Positions 21,701-27,204 of a DNA stretch of 64,000 bases are shown piece after piece; position 1 is the stretch's first letter; every line of letters begins with the position of its first letter. A model generated the notes under the pieces. It ran no database searches, had not been told where the DNA came from, and worked only from the letters and a program-made list of their open reading frames with translations. Location of the stretch: contig NZ_SZUA01000001.1 of the NCBI RefSeq assembly GCF_005239095.1, positions 1,593,049 through 1,657,048 of the forward strand, written 5' to 3'. The translations under genes and the position numbers were made by a program. Source of the DNA: Luteimonas gilva (GTDB taxonomy: Bacteria > Pseudomonadota > Gammaproteobacteria > Xanthomonadales > Xanthomonadaceae).

Positions 21701-22660
21701 GACAGAACCGGTCGTGGAGCCGGCGACGGTCGCGTTCACCGTGTAGGTGATCACCGCACCGTTCTTCATATTGACGCTGGTGTTGATGTTGCCGGTGCCG
21801 CTCGCCGCGCCGCACGCGGTGGTGACCGTGCCACCGGTGCCGACGGTGGTAACCGTGCAAGTCCAGCCGCCGATGGTCAAACCGGCCGGCGCGGTGTCGA
21901 CCACCGTGCCGCCGGTGATCTCGCTCGGACCGTTGTTGGTGACGGTGATCGTGTAGGCGGTCGAGCCGCCCGCTTGCACGCTGGCCACGCCGTCGGTTTT
22001 GGTCACGGCCAAATTCGCTACCGGCGTCACCGTGTTGGTGTCGGTCGCGGAGTTGTTGGCGGGGGTGGGGTCGCTCGCGCCACTGGGCACGGCGACGGTG
22101 ACGGTATTGGCGATCGAGCCCGTCGCCGAGGCCGCAACGGTCGCGTTCACCGTATAGGTGATCACCGCGCCGTTCTTCAGATTGACGGTAGTGTTGATGT
22201 TGCCCGTGCCGCTCGCCGCGCCGCAGGCCGTGGTCACGCTGCCGCCCGTGCCGGCGGTGGTGACGGCGCAAGTCCAGCTGCCGATGGTCAAGCCGGCCGG
22301 AGCGGTGTCGACGACCGTCGCGCCCGTGAGTTCGCTCGGGCCGTTGTTGCTGACGGTGATCGTGTAGACGGTCGAACCACCGGCCTGCACGCTGGCCACG
22401 CCGTCGGTCTTGGCGACCGACAAGTCGGCGATCCGGGCGATGGGATCGGTGTCGGTCGCGCTGTTATTGCCCGTATTGGGATCGGAGACCCCGGACGGCA
22501 CGGCGATCGTCGCCGTATTGGAGGCGTTCTGCGCGTATGCGGGAACTGCGGCGATGCCGACCAGTGCGCACGACAGGATCAGACGACCGATAGCCGCCTT
22601 GAAGCTCTTCAGATTGACCGCCACGCCGACTGCTCCCCAGCACGCGCCGGCCCTATCCAT
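12761..22660 (-). CDS. Giant DUF11-repeat / cadherin-like / OmpA-like surface protein (3299 aa)
   Basis: A signal peptide (LSCALVGIAAVPAYAQ, residues ~29-44) leads into seven ~137-aa repeats (ADLSVAKTDGVASVQAGGSTVYTI...). Twelve ~116-aa repeats follow (ADVSVVKTLTTAGPYTIGQ...DPNGGNN). Next come cadherin/VCBS-like segments (NPDGTIAYTPAPGFSGTDTY), another DUF11-like unit, and an SdrD-B-like segment (GTVFDDRDGDGWQD). The C-terminus holds two OmpA-like modules: MFAPGSAELRREHQPVIDK and LLFDTDKADIRAEYRPLIEA...GHADRRGSDAYNVQLGLRRAKAVYEAI. The second keeps the peptidoglycan-binding D and R positions; the first is degenerate. This predicts a peptidoglycan-anchored fibre reaching outward, though how it crosses the outer membrane is not evident. 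Genes before and after encode transport-type proteins. The start at 22660 could instead be an internal GTG near 22624. Confidence 0.8.
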   Translation of the reverse strand: MDRAGACWGAVGVAVNLKSFKAAIGRLILSCALVGIAAVPAYAQNASNTATIAVPSGVSDPNTGNNSATDTDPIARIADLSVAKTDGVASVQAGGSTVYTITVSNNGPSELTGATVVDTAPAGLTIGSWTCAVTTAGTGGSVTTACGAASGTGNINTTVNLKNGAVITYTVNATVAASATGSIANTVTVAVPSGASDPTPANNSATDTNTVTPVANLAVTKTDGVASVQAGGSTAYTITVTNNGPSEITGGTVVDTAPAGLTIGGWTCTVTTVGTGGTVTTACGAASGTGNINTSVNMKNGAVITYTVNATVAGSTTGSVANTVTVGTPAGTTDPTPGNNSATDTNAVTPVANLAITKTDGVSSVAAGGSTVYTITVTNNGPSEITGGTVVDTAPAGLTIGNWTCAVATAGSGGTVTTACGAASGTGNINTTVTMKNGAVITYTVNATVSGSATGSIANTATVATPAGTNDPTPGNNSATDTNTITPIADLSIAKTDGATNVQAGGSTAYTITVTNNGPSELTGGTVVDTAPAGLTIGNWTCAVTTAGTGGSVTTACGAASGTGNINTTVNMKNGAVITYTVNATVSGSATGSIANTATVGTPAGTNDPTPGNNSATDTNTVTAVANLSVTKTDGATNVPAGGSTVYTIVVSNGGPSEVAGATVVDTAPAGLTIGNWTCAVTTAGSGGTVTTACGAASGTGNINTTVNLKNGAAITYTVNATVSGTATGSIANTVTVATPAGTNDPTPGDNTATDTNNVTAQADLSITKTDGATNVQAGGSTVYTIAVGNAGPSEITGATVVDTAPAGLTIGNWTCAVTTAGTGGSVVTACGAASGTGNINTTVNLKNGAVITYTVNATVAGSATGSIANTATVGVPAGANDPTPGNNNATDTNTVTPVANLSVTKTDGATSVPPGGSTVYTIVVSNAGPSEVTGATVVDTAPAGLTIGNWSCAVTTAGTGGTVATACGAASGTGNINTTVNMKNGAAITYTVNATVAASATGSIANTVTVAPPAGTTDPGPDGNTATDTNTVPRTADIAVQKTLTTPAPYVIGQAVTYSIVVTNNGPSQALNVGVSDTPSNLTITGVSGACTAFPCTIASINSGANATITVTGTVGNTSGAFNNTATATVPAGTTDPVPANNTDDAPATAAESADVSIVKTLTTAGPFFVGQAITYSLTVANAGPSTATSVQVTDTPTNLTIQSVSGACTALPCTIASLAPGANAAINVTATVVAAGAFDNSASANATQSDPNPANNTDNAGNGGNASASADVSVVKTLTTAGPYTIGQAVSFDIVVSNVGPSPATGINVADVPTNLTLGTVSGACAALPCTIASIASGASATITVTGTIQADGAFSNSATATPTENDPNTGNNTGTDGDNTTPTADIRVVKTLTTAGPYTIGQAVSFDIVVSNLGPSDANTVQVTDTPTNLTLGAVSGACTALPCTIASIASGASATITVAGTIQADGAFANSATATATETDPAPGNNTSTDGDNTTPTADIRVVKTLTTAGPYTIGQVVSFDIVVSNAGPSAATGVNVTDTPTNLTLGTVSGACTALPCTIASIASGASATITVTGTIQADGAFANSATATPTENDPNGGNNTSTDGDNTTPTADVRVVKTLTTAGPYTIGQIVSFDIVVSNAGPSAATNVSVADTPTNLTLGTISGACTALPCTIASIASGASATITVTGTIQADGAFGNSATATPNETDPNTGNNTSTDGDNTTPTADVRVVKTLTTAGPYVIGQAVTFDIVASNAGPSAATNVSVTDTPTNLTLGAVSGACTALPCTISSIASGSSATITVTGTIVADGAFGNSATATPSETDPNGGNNTSTDGDNTTPTADVSVVKTLTTAGPYTIGQTVSFDIVVSNAGPSAATNVSVTDTPTNLAITGVSGACTAMPCSIASIASGANATVTVTGTIQADGAFANSATATPTENDPNGGNNTSSDGDNTTPTADVRVVKTLTTAGPYVIGQTVSFDIVVSNAGPSAATNVSVTDTPTNLTLGTISGACTALPCSIASIASGASATITVSGTIQADGAFANSATATPTENDPNGGNNTSTDGDNTTPTADVSVVKTLTTAGPYVIGQAVSFDIVVSNAGPSTGTNVSVTDTPTNLTITAVSGAGCSAMPCTVASIASGASATITVTGTIVADGAFGNSATATPSETDPNGGNNTSTDGDNTTPTADVSVVKTLTTAGPYTIGQTVSFDIVVSNAGPSTATNVSATDTPNNLTITNVSGAGCSALPCTVASIASGASATITVTGTIDADGAFANSATATPAETDPNGGNNTGSDGDSTTPTADVSLAKTLTTAGPYLAGQAVQYSIVVANAGPSTATNVQVADTPTNLTITGVSGAGCSALPCTIASIASGASATITVNATIGATGGAFNNSATATGSETDPNGGNNTDDDPATASALPIVANPDSATTPQNTPVTVSVLGNDTLNGVPANPTTVTVTQASPPANGSIVVNPDGTIAYTPAPGFSGTDTYSYQICEIANPANCATATVTVTVQPNVVTAVDDSASTPANTPATISPLANDSATGAPLNPASVTITAQPAHGTVAVNPDGTVVYTPATNYLGADTFTYQVCDTSTPTAICDTAVVTVNVTGRPPVTGAAGDQGSGPAGQPVTIPVLANDSDPDGNLDPTTVVIVGAPGNGKSLVVPGQGAWTVNPDGSITFTPEPGFAGQATPIQYTVSDTTGLVSNPSTVNVTILGDVQLRVSKTASPRDVKIGDLVRYTVTIENVGVANANDATLVDTPPAGFSYVADSLTVVDGNGGGRLAGTYPIRVDQLDIAIGERATITYLLRVGAGVRPGVHTNHAFAQDGGATVSNEATADVQLVADPLLDESLLIGTVFDDRDGDGWQDRATLDGVRVQGGFAPGAYVAGSTTVDRGEGAKPEPDASAPLLHGIDLGKVAGRETEADTAAAHAITISQTLSALDFADDFVLTSKQGVVLRMDAAGNTRIERNAGDAAKGLTGAEPKVERRVSQVQGGYRVDYVVSNLGVDERGIPGVRIASVEGLLIETDQYGRYHLEGVAGGPWERGRNFILKVDPATLPPGSAFTTDNPLVRRITPGVPVRFDFGVKLPSGLIEGGKQDVEMELGEVMFAPGSAELRREHQPVIDKMAEQVQQHGGGEIVIAANGDTQALAYDRARAVQDALAKALTPEQLAALKISLRADVEDPHSALATVGGSTLLGTLLFDTDKADIRAEYRPLIEAIAADIEKRGGGVIGVVGHADRRGSDAYNVQLGLRRAKAVYEAIAAKLAPEARAKLRVEISDNPTAPVGIRGQ
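14500..15380. repeat. Cadherin/VCBS-like tandem units (about 290-320 bp)
   Basis: Within the giant gene, the segment encoding NPDGTIAYTPAPGFSGTDTY recurs three times, marked by ccgtccggattnac at about 14611, 14930 and 15218. Divergence between copies is much greater than within the two DUF11 arrays. Confidence 0.6.
15380..19555. repeat. Tandem array of about 12 type-B DUF11 repeats (~348 bp each)
   Basis: Twelve in-frame copies, each opening with (S/R)VVKTLTTAGPY-like sequence and closing with DPNGGNNTSTDGDN. Central copies are nearly identical at DNA level (for example the ggtcagcgtcttgacgac segments), which implies recent duplication or gene conversion. The edge copies, next to the type-A array and next to the cadherin-like part, are the most diverged. 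Confidence 0.8.
19560..22435. repeat. Tandem array of 7 type-A DUF11 repeats (411 bp each)
   Basis: The segment gccgatggtcaagccggcc (rc encodes AGLTIGNW) recurs every 411 bp (about 19815, 20226, 20637, 21048, 21459, 21870, 22281). Each unit encodes ~137 residues with a conserved pair of cysteines (WTCAVTTA...TTACGAASG), a likely disulfide per repeat. The exact 411-bp period over seven copies shows an array maintained without indels. Confidence 0.85.
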
Positions 22661-22755
22661 AAGGCCGCCGCATCAGACGTTTAAATTCCCCAAGCGCTTC
22701 CTGCGCCCAATACGACCGTCCGACGTATAGCCAGACGGCTCTCCTCGGAGGAAAA

Positions 22756-22790
22756 CTCACATTTTTGTGAGCTACCTCACAAAATTTGTG
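22756..22790. promoter_or_regulatory. Pair of CTCACA-type palindromes upstream of the giant gene
   Basis: CTCACA-TTTT-TGTGAG at 22756-22771 is followed by the palindrome CACAAAATTTGTG at 22778-22790. They lie about 100 bp upstream of the giant gene (minus). They look like operator dyads for a dimeric regulator. A related dyad lies upstream of the collagen-like gene. Confidence 0.45.
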
Positions 22791-22841
22791 GGATTCTATC
22801 AGCAGTTTTCGTGCCAACTGCAAAAGCGCGCGCTTACCCCT

Positions 22842-22901
22842 GTCAGGTTCAGCAACCTGACCATTTAGGGCAAAGAGTGACCAAGGCTCCGGGTTGGAAC
22901 C
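22842..22901. promoter_or_regulatory. Repeated AACCTGAC motif between giant gene and shlB-like gene
   Basis: An inverted repeat GTCAGGTTCAGCAACCTGAC spans 22842-22861, and a third AACCTGAC occurs at about 22894-22901. The arrangement (dyad plus direct copy) suggests a regulator binding site or an attenuator after the transporter gene that ends at 22935. Confidence 0.35.
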
Positions 22902-22934
22902 TGACGTGTTAAGCGACGGCGGCCTACGAGCCGG

Positions 22935-24626
22935 TCAGCGGAAGTCGTAGGCGAAGGTGAGATTCAGCCTAGGCCGGCGACGGCCGGATTCGGAATCCAG
23001 CGGCACGTCGGCCGTGGGCTGGGCTACCGAGAAATCGACGTTGTAGTGCTTGTTGTCCGATAGGCGCACGCCTAAGGCCACGGTCCCCAGTCGGTCGATC
23101 GGCGGCTGCGCCCGATTGAGATAGACGCGGGCGTACTGCCCGGCGAGATACGGCACCACGGCCTTCACCCGACCGTTGCCGCGGGCGAAGGAGCGGTTCA
23201 GTTCGAACGATGCCCCCCAGCCGCTATCGCCCGAGGCGCTGCCCGGGTCGTAAGCCAAGGCGAAGCGGGGGCCGCCGAAAGCGATCTGTTCGGAAGTCGG
23301 CAGCCGGTTTCCGCTGTACTGCCCGGCCATGCTGAGCACGGCGCCGATGCGGTTCTTCCAGGTTTTGCCCTGGGCGTAGCTCAGGTTGTAGCGCGTGAAC
23401 GAGATGTCGCTGGGCGCGGCGAGGACCGCGCCGGGGATGTTGCTGATCGTGCGCGAGGACGCACCCCACGCATCGAGTCCGCGCGACACGCCCAGGCCCG
23501 CACGTCGCGAAGCGTCGCCCGTCGGCGAGGCCGACGCATAGTCGAGCTCGGCATGGACCACCCGCGCCTGCGTGCGCAGCTCCAGCGACGCGCCGTCGTT
23601 GGTGTTCAAGTAGCGGTCCGATTGGTCTGCGGCATAGGCGCCGCCGCCGAGGAACAGCACGCGCGTGGCTCGCAGCACCAGCGGATAGCGCAACGAAACC
23701 GAGCGGCGATCCTGCTCGACGTTGTGGCGCAGGAAATCGGGCAGTTGCCGGTCGTCCGGTTCGCCGCGGAAACGCGAGGCGTCCAGCCGCAGGCTCAGAC
23801 CGTCGCTGCCGAGCAATTGCGAATACGCGCCGGAATAGAAGCGCTGGCTACCGCGGCCCGGCGGATACAGCGCCGACGCGCTCCATTGTTCGCCCAGCGT
23901 TGTGAGCGCATTGGCGTTGAACGTGGCCAGGCCCTGCACGCCGGGGTGGTTGAAATCCAGCGCATAGCTGCCGTCGAAGCGCTTGCGCGTCACTTGCAGT
24001 TCGAGCCGGGTGGCGCCGTCGGTGGTGGTCGGCACGGGCACGTTGATCGCGATCTTGGCGCCCGGCAGAAAACCGAGGATTTGCGAATAGCGGTCGAACG
24101 TGGCCTGCCGCAACGGACGGTCGTCGGCGATGCGTTTGGCGATCGCGCGGATGCGTTTGTCGAGTTTGCCGGTATCGCCGGCGATCTTCACTTCGGCGAC
24201 GTAGCCTTCGATCGCGATCACCTTGACCACGCCGTCGGCGAAGTCCTGGGTCGGCACGTAGCAGAACGAAAGCGCATAGCCGTGCCGTTTGTAGGCGCCC
24301 GTGCATTCGTCGGCCGCTTTCAGCAAGTCGGCGACGGTGATCGTCTTGCCGGCGAGCGGAGTGAAGAAAGCCGCGATTTCGTCGAAAGGCACCGCGCTCA
24401 CGCCGGATACGTCGAATCGCTTCGGCACGATCTGGGTCGCCAGCAACGCCGCCAGTTCCGGATTCTGCTGCGGCTGGATGGTCGTGCTGACTTTCGGTTC
24501 CTGCTTGGGCACTTCGGCCGTGGGCAGGGTTTGCAAAGGATTGGTCGCGGGCAGGCGCGATTGCGCATGCGCGAGCGATGCGGCGGACAGCGCTGCCGCT
24601 GCGCACATCCTAGCGACCGATCGCAT
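22935..24626 (-). CDS. ShlB/FhaC/HecB-family outer-membrane transporter (TpsB-like)
   Basis: The 563-aa product has a signal peptide (ending SAASLAHAQS). A POTRA-type module follows (FDVSGVSAVPFDEIAAFFTPLAGKTITVADLLKAADECTGAYKRHGYALSFCYVP...DGVVKVIAIEGYVAEVKI), then a C-terminal barrel ending in LTFAYDFR. FhaC/ShlB proteins translocate one dedicated TpsA exoprotein across the outer membrane. Barrel motifs such as RFSGDRF-like strands and the GxRG-type L6 motif are not obvious by eye. No TpsA with an N-terminal hemagglutination-activity domain is encoded nearby. The collagen-like lipoprotein upstream and the DUF11 proteins downstream are the only candidate partners. Confidence 0.8.
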   Translation of the reverse strand: MRSVARMCAAAALSAASLAHAQSRLPATNPLQTLPTAEVPKQEPKVSTTIQPQQNPELAALLATQIVPKRFDVSGVSAVPFDEIAAFFTPLAGKTITVADLLKAADECTGAYKRHGYALSFCYVPTQDFADGVVKVIAIEGYVAEVKIAGDTGKLDKRIRAIAKRIADDRPLRQATFDRYSQILGFLPGAKIAINVPVPTTTDGATRLELQVTRKRFDGSYALDFNHPGVQGLATFNANALTTLGEQWSASALYPPGRGSQRFYSGAYSQLLGSDGLSLRLDASRFRGEPDDRQLPDFLRHNVEQDRRSVSLRYPLVLRATRVLFLGGGAYAADQSDRYLNTNDGASLELRTQARVVHAELDYASASPTGDASRRAGLGVSRGLDAWGASSRTISNIPGAVLAAPSDISFTRYNLSYAQGKTWKNRIGAVLSMAGQYSGNRLPTSEQIAFGGPRFALAYDPGSASGDSGWGASFELNRSFARGNGRVKAVVPYLAGQYARVYLNRAQPPIDRLGTVALGVRLSDNKHYNVDFSVAQPTADVPLDSESGRRRPRLNLTFAYDFR

Positions 24627-24728
24627 TCACCACGATCCCGGCCGAGGCGGAATATCGGCGCGCCCTCCCGCGGCGGCGCCCGTACGCGAACGATGGCATT
24701 CCTTCTCCCCTATCCGTGCTTCCGATAC

Positions 24729-24756
24729 TGCAGGGACGGCTCGCGCCGTCCCTGCA
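24729..24756 (-). terminator. Perfect 12-bp GC hairpin after the collagen-like gene
   Basis: TGCAGGGACGGC (24729-24740) and GCCGTCCCTGCA (24745-24756) form a perfect stem with a TCGC loop, 22 bp beyond the stop at 24778. It probably ends or attenuates the collagen-like transcript before the transporter gene. No T-run follows. Confidence 0.6.
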
Positions 24757-24777
24757 GGCATTGCCTATCGCAGGCGA

Positions 24778-26304
24778 TCAATGACCGCCGAGCAGACCGC
24801 CCAACAGACCGCCCTGCTGTTGCTGGCCGCTGTCGTTGCCTTGCACCGCGCCGGTCACGTTGCCGAGCACGCCGCCCAGGCCGCCGCCCTGCGTGCCGCC
24901 CTGGAGCGCGCCGGTCACTTGGCCGACCACGCCGCCCAATCCGCCGCCGCTCAGGCCGCCGGAAGTCGCATTGGCCACACCGTTGACGACGTTGCTCACG
25001 CCTTGGGTCACTGGCTGCAGCGGACCGTTGACCGCACCGGCCACGCCATTGCCGATCGCGGTGATGCCGTTGCCAACTTGGCTGACTGCGCCGCCGGCGA
25101 GCGATGTCACCGGATTCAACGCGCCCAACTGACCGCCGCCGAGGCTGGCGACCGTCTGGCCCGCACCGTTCACGGTCTGGCCGAGTCCGGAAACGCCGCC
25201 CGCCACGCCGGTGGCGGTCACGCCGACCGGATTGGCGATGCTGCCGCTCTGGCCGAGGCCTTGGGTGACGCCGTTGCCGACCGTGCTGACCGCGCCGCCG
25301 AGCGATTGCACCGTGCCGCCCAAAGCGGCCGTGGTGCCGTTGCCCAGTCCGCCCGGCAGGGATTGCCCTGCGATCTGGCTGCCGATCGCGGTCACCGCGC
25401 CGCCGACGCCGGACGTGCCGCCGCCTGCCGCTTGCGAGACCGAAGCGATCAGATTGCCGCCGCCGGATCCGCCCGCATTGCCGCCGCCGTTCGCTTGGCC
25501 GATGCCGGCGACCGGCGTCAGCACATCGCTGACCGCGCCGGTCAGGCCATGCGTGCCGTCGCTTTCGAGCACGCCGTCCAAACCGTTGCCGATCTGCTTC
25601 ACGCCGGTGCCGACTTTCGACACGACGGTGCCGACGGTCGAGGTGATCGGGCTGATCGGCGAACCTTGGAAGGCGCCGACGGTGCCCACGGTGTGGCCGA
25701 GATCGTCGACCGTCTGGCCGGCATCGACCACGATGTTGCCGGCGTCGTCGAGAGTGACGCCGACCGGATCGTCGATGTTGCCGATCTGGCCCAGCCCGAC
25801 CTTGGTCGCGGTGCCGATCGCGGTGACCGTCGTGCCTAGATCCTTCACGACTTTGCCCAAGCCCTGGGTCGTCGCGTTGTCGCCGCCGAGCAATTGCTGG
25901 TTCGGGATCTGGTTGCCGAGGCTATCCAGCGCGCCGCCGACCGTGGTGACGACGTTGCCGCCCGAGGTGATGATCGAACCGAGCGCATTGGAAGGCGCCT
26001 GCGGGGTCGGATTGCCGGGACCGCCCGGATCGGGATTGCCGGGGCCACCCGGGCCGCCGGGACCGCCTGGACCACCCGGGCCGGGACCGCCTGGACCACC
26101 GGGACCACCAGGGCCGCCCGGATCGCCGGGACCACCGGGGCCACCCGGATCGCCAGGGCCGCCTGGGCCGCCCTTGCCACCACCGTTGAAAGAAGATTTG
26201 ACCCCGCCCGAACCGGAGCAGGCCGTCATTGCAACGGTCGCTGTCAGCAGGCAGGTCGCCAGTATCGATTGAGTAAGTACCGCGCGAACGCGAGAAGTGT
26301 CCAT
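24778..26304 (-). CDS. Collagen-like lipoprotein with glycine/valine repeat tail
   Basis: The start is ATG 26304, six bases after a perfect AGGAGG; upstream in-frame starts are rejected. A lipoprotein signal (LLTATVAMTAC) gives Cys at about residue 28. Then come ~60 residues of collagen-type triplets (GGP, GDP, GNP) with one interruption (GPGPGG). The remaining ~410 residues repeat a TVGxxVxxLGxxV-like pattern (TVTAIGTATKVGLGQIGNIDDPVGV; TVSTVGNGVTQGLGQSGSI), two long halves resembling each other. The protein ends QQQQGGLLGGLLGGH. Such collagen-like segments occur in secreted surface proteins of Xanthomonadaceae. Being directly upstream of a TpsB-like transporter, it may be an unusual cargo, but this is inference. 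Confidence 0.75.
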   Translation of the reverse strand: MDTSRVRAVLTQSILATCLLTATVAMTACSGSGGVKSSFNGGGKGGPGGPGDPGGPGGPGDPGGPGGPGGPGGPGPGGPGGPGGPGGPGNPDPGGPGNPTPQAPSNALGSIITSGGNVVTTVGGALDSLGNQIPNQQLLGGDNATTQGLGKVVKDLGTTVTAIGTATKVGLGQIGNIDDPVGVTLDDAGNIVVDAGQTVDDLGHTVGTVGAFQGSPISPITSTVGTVVSKVGTGVKQIGNGLDGVLESDGTHGLTGAVSDVLTPVAGIGQANGGGNAGGSGGGNLIASVSQAAGGGTSGVGGAVTAIGSQIAGQSLPGGLGNGTTAALGGTVQSLGGAVSTVGNGVTQGLGQSGSIANPVGVTATGVAGGVSGLGQTVNGAGQTVASLGGGQLGALNPVTSLAGGAVSQVGNGITAIGNGVAGAVNGPLQPVTQGVSNVVNGVANATSGGLSGGGLGGVVGQVTGALQGGTQGGGLGGVLGNVTGAVQGNDSGQQQQGGLLGGLLGGH

Positions 26305-26463
26305 GACCATCCTCCTGTGTGAAGCGCTCCGATGCTTCTTGGCGGAGAAACCATCAAGTGTTGCCCCCGTCGCTTCGAACAAGGTCCACCGGCTTGCGTC
26401 AGCAAGTCGTCGCTTGTCCGTGCGACTCACCACGAGACTGCTCTCGGCGGAAGTGAACGGCCA

Positions 26464-26480
26464 GTGAGACAAATACTCAC
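26464..26480. promoter_or_regulatory. GTGAG-N7-CTCAC dyad upstream of the collagen-like gene
   Basis: GTGAG (26464-26468) and CTCAC (26476-26480) flank ACAAATA, followed by AAATGTT. The arms match those of the dyads at 22756-22790 upstream of the giant surface gene, suggesting one regulator for both ends of the surface locus. Confidence 0.35.
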
Positions 26481-26740
26481 AAATGTTATTTTGCGACTTA
26501 TTTCCGGTTTGCTCGACAAACGGCTTAAAACAGAGGACTAGCGGTCGAAAACCGCGCTAAACGCGAAAAAAACAGCGCTCCGGCCACGCTTTGCCCTGTA
26601 TCGATCCAAATGAGAACCACGTCGCATACCTTCGGCGCCCGTAAGCGATTCGCGCAAAATTTTCGTTGCGCGTAGAAAGCCGGCCTGCGAACCGCAGCAA
26701 CGAATCGTGCGCTATCGCCACAGGACGATCGGAATCAGCA

Positions 26741-26955
26741 AGTGGCCGGATTCGAACTCGGCTGCGACGAGCAGTCGACAGGTTCTACAACGAGCGCGAA
26801 CGATGTCGTCTGGAGTCGAACAGCGGATCGAGACCGATTCCACTGCAGCCAAGAAGATGAGGTCGCGTTGGAATCGAACCAACGGTTGAGGCCGATTCGG
26901 ATGCCGACTGCAAGCGAGGATGGTGGGTCGTGTTGCATCCGAATTCCGTGGCTAC
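26741..26955. repeat. Degenerate tandem array of tRNA-3'-end-like fragments
   Basis: Four ~60-bp units begin near 26741, 26805, 26861 and 26921. Each contains a minus-strand T-loop-like core: GGATTCGAACTC, TGGAGTCGAAC, GTTGGAATCGAACCAACG, and GTGTTGCATCCGAA. The third unit shares 18 bp (GTTGGAATCGAACCAACG) with the intact tRNA-Lys at 56.05 kb; the fourth shares 15 bp (TGGTGGGTCGTGTTG). Units two and three also share GAG-CCGATTC-ACTGCA. They read as remains of repeated integrations at the tRNA-Lys 3' end. Confidence 0.6.
26921..26935. repeat. Left attachment site (15-bp direct repeat)
   Basis: TGGTGGGTCGTGTTG is identical to 56042-56056, which is the CCA end, acceptor stem and start of the T arm of tRNA-Lys (minus strand). 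The match ends in the T arm, as is usual for integrases using tRNA 3' ends. The neighbouring unit at 26861 is an alternative or older site. Confidence 0.65.
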
Positions 26956-26995
26956 AGCGCACTATGAAGCCATTCTGCAAATTTGCACGCAGCAG

Positions 26996-27015
26996 ATACC
27001 CCCAGAGATACCCCC
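26996..27015. repeat. ATACCCCC direct repeats at left island end
   Basis: Two copies of ATACCCCC (26996-27003 and 27008-27015), 12 bp apart. The same word, exact or with one change, occurs three times just inside the right end (55867, 55897, 55909). Such paired repeats flanking att sites are typical of integrase arm-type binding sites. Confidence 0.5.
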
Positions 27016-27204
27016 ACATAATTGGCTTTGCTATCGACCACAGAATCAATTTGCGGCGGGCATCGCCCTGATATCGATCAGGTACTTATCAAGCTAACGG
27101 CCAAGACAGAACCCTTGGCGGGAACATAATTCGCATCGGATTGCCGTTCACATGGAGCGCGTGCGAATGCGAGTGCCTGATCAGCGGCTATATAGGGGAT
27201 CTTG

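Larger units (their letters stand above)
26305..27204. other. Non-coding stretch at the left island boundary
   Basis: About 900 bp with no supported gene. It holds, left to right, the upstream region of the collagen-like gene, an A-rich hairpin zone (26541-26590), the tRNA-3'-end-like fragments (26741-26955), the ATACCCCC repeats (26996-27015), a small dyad CCTGATATCGATCAGG (27067-27082), and the presumed promoter of the STAND gene (TATATA at about 27190). Short ORFs here overlap the tRNA-like repeats and look spurious. Confidence 0.6.

Noticed and set aside
15380-22435. CRISPR-like regular repeats
   Set aside because: Repeats are 348 or 411 bp, continuous, in frame and protein-coding; no short repeat-spacer pattern exists in the window.
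26305-26540. Small plus-strand ORF (69 aa) upstream of the collagen-like gene
   Set aside because: Overlaps regulatory dyads and has no coding signal.
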